A stretch of DNA of 19,222 nucleotides from assembly GCA_028679985.1 (NCBI GenBank), contig JAJRAH010000121.1, positions 1 through 19,222 of the forward strand, given 5' to 3'. The position numbers were made by a program, and so were the translations under genes. Below are positions 16,305 through 19,222 of the stretch, in pieces. Origin of the DNA: Methanomassiliicoccales archaeon (lineage in GTDB: Archaea; Thermoplasmatota; Thermoplasmata; Methanomassiliicoccales; JACIVX01). Position 1 is the first letter of the stretch. Each line of letters opens with the position of its first letter. A model generated the notes under the pieces. The model saw nothing but the letters and a program-made list of their open reading frames with translations. It was not told the origin of the DNA and searched no databases.

Positions 16305-16480
16305 CGAATACGAACAATGAATCTGGGGGCATTTCCCACTTTTGTGAAGAGTGATAACATGAGCCGTGTGCTGACGGACCAATGCGTCTCGATTGTAGAG
16401 AGGAGGACTTCGAAATAGAGCGATTCGCATCGTTTCTTCTTCCTGGTTAGAGCGTTCTGATCAAATGAATTCGCACCAAC

Positions 16481-16490
16481 CTTTAAATAT
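16481..16490. promoter_or_regulatory. Strong TATA box, readable in both directions
   Basis: CTTTAAATAT, preceded by AAC (BRE-like), about 25 nt upstream of the expected start near 16510 for the plus-strand gene. The minus strand reads ATATTTAAAG, also a good TATA box, with a start near 16460 that could serve the aminotransferase operon with a long leader. Confidence 0.6.
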
Positions 16491-16518
16491 CGAGACCGCG
16501 TGCCTGCGGACAGGAGCA

Positions 16519-16857
16519 ATGATCTTGGCATTCAGGGGTCGAAGACCAGGGAACAGAGGGCGAAACGACTATAGAGATTCTCAGAGGAACAACCGGAGGG
16601 AGACCCCGAGATCCGCCATGCTGAACATCGGTCGGCTTGGAGGATTCAAGTACGATCTTAGAGAGATCATCCGAAGATCTCGGATCGACGAGACCTTTGC
16701 CCCTTCCTTCATCGCCAGCATCGTTGCGAAGGCATCACGAATCTCGATCCAGGACGCGAAGATCTATGTCAAGGAATCGAAGGACGTAGGGAAGTATTCT
16801 GACACCGTGTCGAACGAGATATGCGGTCTTCTTGATTACTATTCGAAGTATCGCTAG
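16519..16857 (+). CDS. Small basic protein, unknown function
   Basis: 112 residues, not recognised. The N-terminal third is strongly basic and low in complexity (RGRRPGNRGRNDYRDSQ, then NNRRE), probably disordered and suited to nucleic-acid contact. From about residue 34 there is a compact, mostly helical part (LREIIRRS, FIASIVAKASR, ISIQDAKIYVKE) ending LLDYYSKYR. ATG 16519 lies about 10 nt after the expected start site from the TATA box at 16481-16490. AGGAG (16512-16516) is too close to this ATG for ribosome binding but well placed for TTG 16525, or the transcript may be treated as nearly leaderless. An internal ATG at 16618 would leave only the helical part. It is convergent with the next gene. 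Confidence 0.65.
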   Translation: MILAFRGRRPGNRGRNDYRDSQRNNRRETPRSAMLNIGRLGGFKYDLREIIRRSRIDETFAPSFIASIVAKASRISIQDAKIYVKESKDVGKYSDTVSNEICGLLDYYSKYR

Positions 16858-16877
16858 AGAGCGTTCCTTCTCGCCGC

Positions 16878-17369
16878 CTACGCTACCATCTCGCTCCACT
16901 TCTCTGCAAGCTCGTCGCGACGAGGACGGTAGACCTTCTCGAAGAATTCGTGTTGCGATAGAAGGATGTCCTTGTCATACGACCCCACGATCGCGAGAGC
17001 TTCCTTCCAGACATTCTTGAACTTGCCTTTGAAACGCGACTCGATCTGCTTCTCAAAATCCTTTGTCTTCTGAATCTCTCCGCCGATGATGAAGTACGTT
17101 CCTCCGCCTTCTTCGGTCTTATATGCGTATTCGTCGCCGAGGAAGTAGACGTCCTTCTCCTCCGCGATCGGTTTCTCAACGCCCTTAGGCCTTTCCTTGA
17201 CCGCCTTCTCCTTGAATCCCCTTTTCGCCGCGGCGTAGAAAATCGCCCTGTTCAGGCCCCAGCTCATGCTGAGATCGATAGGGAGGCCGAGCACATAGGC
17301 GCGTGCGGCTTGAAGAGTCGCCATGACCTGGAATCTGCCGACCGCCAATAACTCACCGCGGACGTACAC
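16878..17369 (-). CDS. Uncharacterised conserved-looking protein, 163 residues
   Basis: No family recognised. The N-terminus (ATLQAARAYVLGLPIDLSMSWGLNRAIFYAAAKRGF) looks like a packed helical unit, followed by a charged Lys/Glu-rich linker and a strand-rich middle (DVYFLGDEYAYK, GTYFIIGGEI), then a long charged helical C-terminus. No membrane segment, no signal peptide. GTG 17369 sits about 26 nt from a TATA-like ATTAAAG, which suits a leaderless start. ATG 17324 is a shorter alternative beginning at the helical unit. Only 20 bp separate it from the convergent gene; it is divergent from the secreted thioester protein across a palindrome-rich region. Confidence 0.72.
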   Translation of the reverse strand: MYVRGELLAVGRFQVMATLQAARAYVLGLPIDLSMSWGLNRAIFYAAAKRGFKEKAVKERPKGVEKPIAEEKDVYFLGDEYAYKTEEGGGTYFIIGGEIQKTKDFEKQIESRFKGKFKNVWKEALAIVGSYDKDILLSQHEFFEKVYRPRRDELAEKWSEMVA

Positions 17370-17390
17370 GAAGTAATGTCAGCATCAGGT

Positions 17391-17398
17391 ACTTTAAT
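17391..17398 (-). promoter_or_regulatory. TATA-like box for the 163-residue protein gene
   Basis: Minus strand reads GGATTAAAGT across this site; the centre is about 26 nt upstream of GTG 17369. Confidence 0.4.
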
Positions 17399-17441
17399 CC
17401 GTTTCTTCGAATCCCTCGACTTCCCTTGAGACTTACATATA

Positions 17442-17499
17442 CGATGAGTCGCTCCAGCTACGCAACAACCCCGGACTATTCGGATTATTCGACTCATCG
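17442..17499. repeat. Perfect 10-bp inverted repeat, 38-nt spacer
   Basis: CGATGAGTCG (17442-17451) and its exact reverse complement CGACTCATCG (17490-17499). The spacer contains a near-tandem ATTCGG/ATTCGA repeat. It lies upstream of the TATA box of the secreted protein gene and between divergent genes, so paired operator half-sites or a hairpin RNA are both possible. Confidence 0.6.
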
Positions 17500-17538
17500 A
17501 TAATTATCTATGTTGATAATATTCATCGTATTCGAATA
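17499..17538. promoter_or_regulatory. Cluster of palindromes, candidate operators
   Basis: GATAATTATC (17499-17508) is a perfect 10-bp palindrome. Its half GATAAT recurs at 17515-17520, making a second dyad ATTATC-N6-GATAAT (17503-17520). TATTCGAATA (17529-17538) is a third palindrome that runs into the TATA box. AT-rich DNA produces short palindromes by chance, but three in 40 bp beside a promoter is suggestive of regulator binding. Confidence 0.45.
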
Positions 17539-17550
17539 AATATAAATAAG
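17537..17550 (+). promoter_or_regulatory. TATA box for the secreted thioester protein
   Basis: TAAATATAAATAAG, the most AT-rich element in the region. An initiation site about 25 nt downstream falls near 17570, leaving a leader of about 95 nt before the GTG at 17666, long compared with the near-leaderless genes elsewhere in the window. Confidence 0.6.
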
Positions 17551-17579
17551 GACCGTTTCAATAACAGCCGCAAGTTACG

Positions 17580-17641
17580 AGGGTCTAGCACTGGGATGTT
17601 CTACCTCACGCAATCCGATCCTTCGAGTGTCGTGCGACCCT
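17580..17641 (+). promoter_or_regulatory. Structured 5' leader, 10-bp stem
   Basis: AGGGTC (17580-17585) plus GCAC (17588-17591) pair with GTGC (17632-17635) plus GACCCT (17636-17641), a 10-bp stem with a 2-nt bulge (TA) and a 40-nt apical part. It sits just upstream of the Shine-Dalgarno GGGGGAGGA (17652-17660). It matches no riboswitch class I know; it may be an mRNA stability or translation-control element. Confidence 0.4.
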
Positions 17642-17665
17642 TGACGATTTAGGGGGAGGAAACAA

Positions 17666-19000
17666 GTGAAAGCAGTGAAGAGCGGAATAGCTGTATGCAT
17701 CACGCTGGCACTGATGCTGAGCGTCAGTGCTTCTGCCATCGGAGCACAGCCTGATCCCGGCGTCACCTTGACGAATCTCGGACTGAGTGACGATGGAATG
17801 TTCGTGAAAGTCAAGGCGGTCTCCTGGAAGATCTGGGCGGGCGAAGCCCTGCTGGAGGATCCTGATGGAGCATTGTACGAGGCGTACTGCATCGACTACG
17901 GAGTAGTGCTGTTGACCGGAGACATGTTGATCGCAGACAGCGGTCTGGACACGTACCTGTCGGATGAAAGTGCAGCGAAGGTGAACTTCATCCTGAACAT
18001 GTACAAGACTGAGGATGCGGCGAATCCCGATCTGGAGGCGGCCGGGATCCAGTGCGCGATATGGGCGGTGGTGACCTCAGAATGGGCGACACCGTTCCTG
18101 TCGGACCCCATCGACGGTTACAACATTACGTGGGGCAATGCAATCAGAGACAGGGCCTTCGCGATACTCGCCAGCATTCCTGAGCCGGCAGTGTATCCTG
18201 TGTCGATAGCTCTCGAACCGGACTGGCAAGCTCTCGACACGGGTGAGACTGCGACGCTGACCGCGACGGTGTTGGATCAACTCGGAATGCCTTTCGAGGG
18301 CGCGAGTGTCTCGTTCGAGACCACCGCAGGCACGCTAAGCGACACCGTTGTCATTACGGGCGCGAATGGCGAAGCCGAGGTGACCTTGAGTCCGGACGGA
18401 GCGACATCGGCGACGGTGACGGCGACGACGAACGGCGGCGAATCGAGACTCATTTGGGACGGTTTGACACCGGTGGTGGACAAGCAGAACCTCGCCGTTC
18501 CGCCGGAAGAGATCAGCGATTGTGCGGCGGTCGAATGGTGCTGTTACTATCCCAAGGGCTACACCCCAGGATTCTGGAAGAACAATGTTGGAAAGCAGAT
18601 CGGGATGGTCAACGGCAAGGGAATTCAAGTGCCGTTGTCGCAGATAATCACCTATCTGAACAACATCGATACCCAGTTCGGTGACGCGTACGATCTCGAC
18701 TTCCTGAAGTTCACAGGAAGCAACTACGAGAAAGCACTCAAGGCCTACAACATACTGAAGCTTCCTGACAACAGCGACAACATGGAGCTGAAGGCGCAGA
18801 AGATGATCCTGGCCTTGCTGCTGACGATCCAATGGCAGGGTGCTGATTACCTCAACGGATGCGTCGACATGCCGATCGGCGACGACATGACAATTGCCGA
18901 TGCCATGGATGACATCCTGCACTGGTACACGCACAACAACTTCACCGCTGCGAAGAACCTTGCTGACTGGATCAACAATCAACCTGAAGGCGGATACTGA
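17666..19000 (+). CDS. Secreted protein with thioester (TQXA-type) and Ig-like domains
   Basis: 444 residues. Sec signal peptide (KAVKSG, hydrophobic core, probable cleavage after SAIGA at about 27). Residues about 45-175 look like a thioester domain: YCIDYG (Cys75) and AGIQCAIW (Gln129), the Cys and Q-x-A-I-W pair that form an internal Cys-Gln thioester in TQXA/TED surface adhesins of Gram-positive bacteria and let them bind covalently to partner proteins. Residues about 178-258 are a Big_1/invasin-like Ig domain (VSIALEPDWQALDTGETATLTATV, then GANGEAEVTL). The rest (about 286-440) holds CCYYPKGYTPGFWKN, a motif of extracellular Cys-containing domains, with Cys at 286, 292, 293 and 399. No C-terminal membrane anchor or sorting signal is seen, so it may be released or attach otherwise. 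GTG 17666 has GGGGGAGGA 5 nt upstream. The thioester is inferred from motifs. Confidence 0.82.
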   Translation: MKAVKSGIAVCITLALMLSVSASAIGAQPDPGVTLTNLGLSDDGMFVKVKAVSWKIWAGEALLEDPDGALYEAYCIDYGVVLLTGDMLIADSGLDTYLSDESAAKVNFILNMYKTEDAANPDLEAAGIQCAIWAVVTSEWATPFLSDPIDGYNITWGNAIRDRAFAILASIPEPAVYPVSIALEPDWQALDTGETATLTATVLDQLGMPFEGASVSFETTAGTLSDTVVITGANGEAEVTLSPDGATSATVTATTNGGESRLIWDGLTPVVDKQNLAVPPEEISDCAAVEWCCYYPKGYTPGFWKNNVGKQIGMVNGKGIQVPLSQIITYLNNIDTQFGDAYDLDFLKFTGSNYEKALKAYNILKLPDNSDNMELKAQKMILALLLTIQWQGADYLNGCVDMPIGDDMTIADAMDDILHWYTHNNFTAAKNLADWINNQPEGGY

Positions 19001-19047
19001 CCGTAGCTGCGTGCAGTAGCCTGAAAGGTGAGTGAAGAAACCATTTC

Positions 19048-19078
19048 GGGGGTCTTTTCCCCTTCTCTATTCCTTGTT
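19048..19078 (+). terminator. Hairpin with pyrimidine-rich tail
   Basis: GGGG (19049-19052) and CCCC (19059-19062) around a TCTTTT loop, followed by the pyrimidine-rich tract TTCTCTATTCCTTGTTCTT. It lies 48 bp after the secreted protein's stop and before the convergent tRNA. Archaeal termination relies mainly on T-rich tracts, so the hairpin itself may be incidental. Confidence 0.4.
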
Positions 19079-19103
19079 CTTGGAGTCTAGCACGGATTCA
19101 AAG

Positions 19104-19216
19104 TGCGAGGGGCCGGATTTGAACCGGCGGACCTCTGCAGGAACAGATCTTGAGTCTGTCGCCATTGGCCGATGATTCGTTCAAAATCATCATTGACCAG
19201 GCTTGGCTACCCTCGC
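19104..19216 (-). tRNA. tRNA-Leu (anticodon CAA) with a D-loop intron
   Basis: Minus-strand class II tRNA. Acceptor stem GCGAGGG/CCCTCGC, discriminator A at 19104, no encoded CCA. Without the intron, the D-arm (GCCA/TGGC with the loop AGCCTGGTCAA) is typical of tRNA-Leu. The anticodon stem ACAGA/TCTGT closes the loop CTCAAGA, anticodon CAA, reading the UUG codon. A long variable arm has a CCT/AGG stem, and the T-arm is GCCGG-TTCAAAT-CCGGC. The 113-nt gene gives an 85-nt mature tRNA after removal of 28 nt between positions 21 and 22. The promoter would be beyond the right edge. Confidence 0.95.
19165..19192 (-). other. 28-nt tRNA intron in the D-loop (bulge-helix-bulge)
   Basis: On the minus strand the exon-intron region folds as GCC/GGC (D-stem), then GGTC/GGCC (a 4-bp helix with one G-T pair), flanked by two 3-nt AAT bulges, then the intron hairpin GATGATT/AATCATC with loop TTGAACG. 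Bulge 1 lies on the 5' strand on the intron side and bulge 2 on the 3' strand on the exon side, as in archaeal splicing-endonuclease substrates. Cutting each bulge as AA/T removes exactly 28 nt and restores a normal D-arm. The repeated AAT makes the exact cut register ambiguous by a few nt, without changing the product. Confidence 0.88.
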
Positions 19217-19222
19217 ATCTGA

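Noticed and set aside
16305..16430. 42-residue N-terminal extension of the aminotransferase
   Set aside because: It has a plausible AGGAAG upstream, but the residues look unlike any aminotransferase N-terminus or targeting signal. ATG 16304 fits the family; start mapping would settle it.
17442..17499. Inverted repeat as IS/transposon end or CRISPR-like element
   Set aside because: No transposase, target duplication or repeat-spacer pattern is nearby; the dyad sits in a promoter region and is better read as regulatory.
19165..19192. D-loop insertion as a sign of a tRNA pseudogene
   Set aside because: Removing it restores every stem and loop of a normal tRNA-Leu, and its edges form a proper bulge-helix-bulge, so an intron is the better reading.

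Overview
The window reads as a piece of an archaeal chromosome, most likely from a Thermoplasmatota (Euryarchaeota) lineage. The evidence is an archaeal RNase P protein, an ether-lipid biosynthesis block, TATA/BRE-like promoters placed so that several transcripts would be leaderless or nearly so, and a tRNA with a bulge-helix-bulge intron. A classical mevalonate kinase argues against Thermoplasmatales, which use the mevalonate-3-kinase route. The exact order cannot be fixed from the sequence alone. Coding density is high, with frequent TTG/GTG starts.

Layout. (1) 1-298: no convincing gene, a few inverted repeats and a TATA-like box. (2) 299-2189 (+): a translation/RNA operon of RNase P protein Rnp4, a CRM/YhbY RNA-binding protein and seryl-tRNA synthetase. 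The rnp4 start appears to be an ACG codon. (3) 2223-7922 (-): an MscS-type mechanosensitive channel and a 1428-residue exported protein with a pilin-like class III signal peptide and a lamin-tail domain. (4) 8030-11765: a TrmB-family regulator (-) divergent from a lipid operon (+) of a tetraether-synthase-like radical SAM enzyme, a 2[4Fe-4S] ferredoxin and geranylgeranyl reductase. A perfect dyad lies between the two. (5) 11757-16304 (-): a five-gene directon (aminotransferase, CCG-domain Fe-S protein, hypothetical protein, MFS transporter, mevalonate kinase) whose last gene overlaps the reductase gene tail to tail. (6) 16519-17369: two uncharacterised small genes, convergent. (7) 17370-17665: an AT-rich intergenic region dense in palindromes, with a TATA box and a structured leader. 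(8) 17666-19000 (+): a secreted protein with a TQXA-type thioester domain, an Ig-like domain and a C-terminal GYTPGFWKN-type domain. (9) 19104-19216 (-): tRNA-Leu(CAA) with a 28-nt intron in the D-loop.

How the genes work together: mevalonate kinase feeds isoprenoid synthesis. Geranylgeranyl reductase saturates the isoprenoid chains, and the radical SAM enzyme probably joins chains into tetraethers. The ferredoxin encoded between the last two is a plausible shared electron donor. The adjacent TrmB protein is the obvious candidate regulator of this membrane-lipid module. The strongest points for follow-up are this TrmB/lipid arrangement, the archaeal thioester protein with its unusual promoter and leader, the D-loop tRNA intron, and the ACG start of rnp4.
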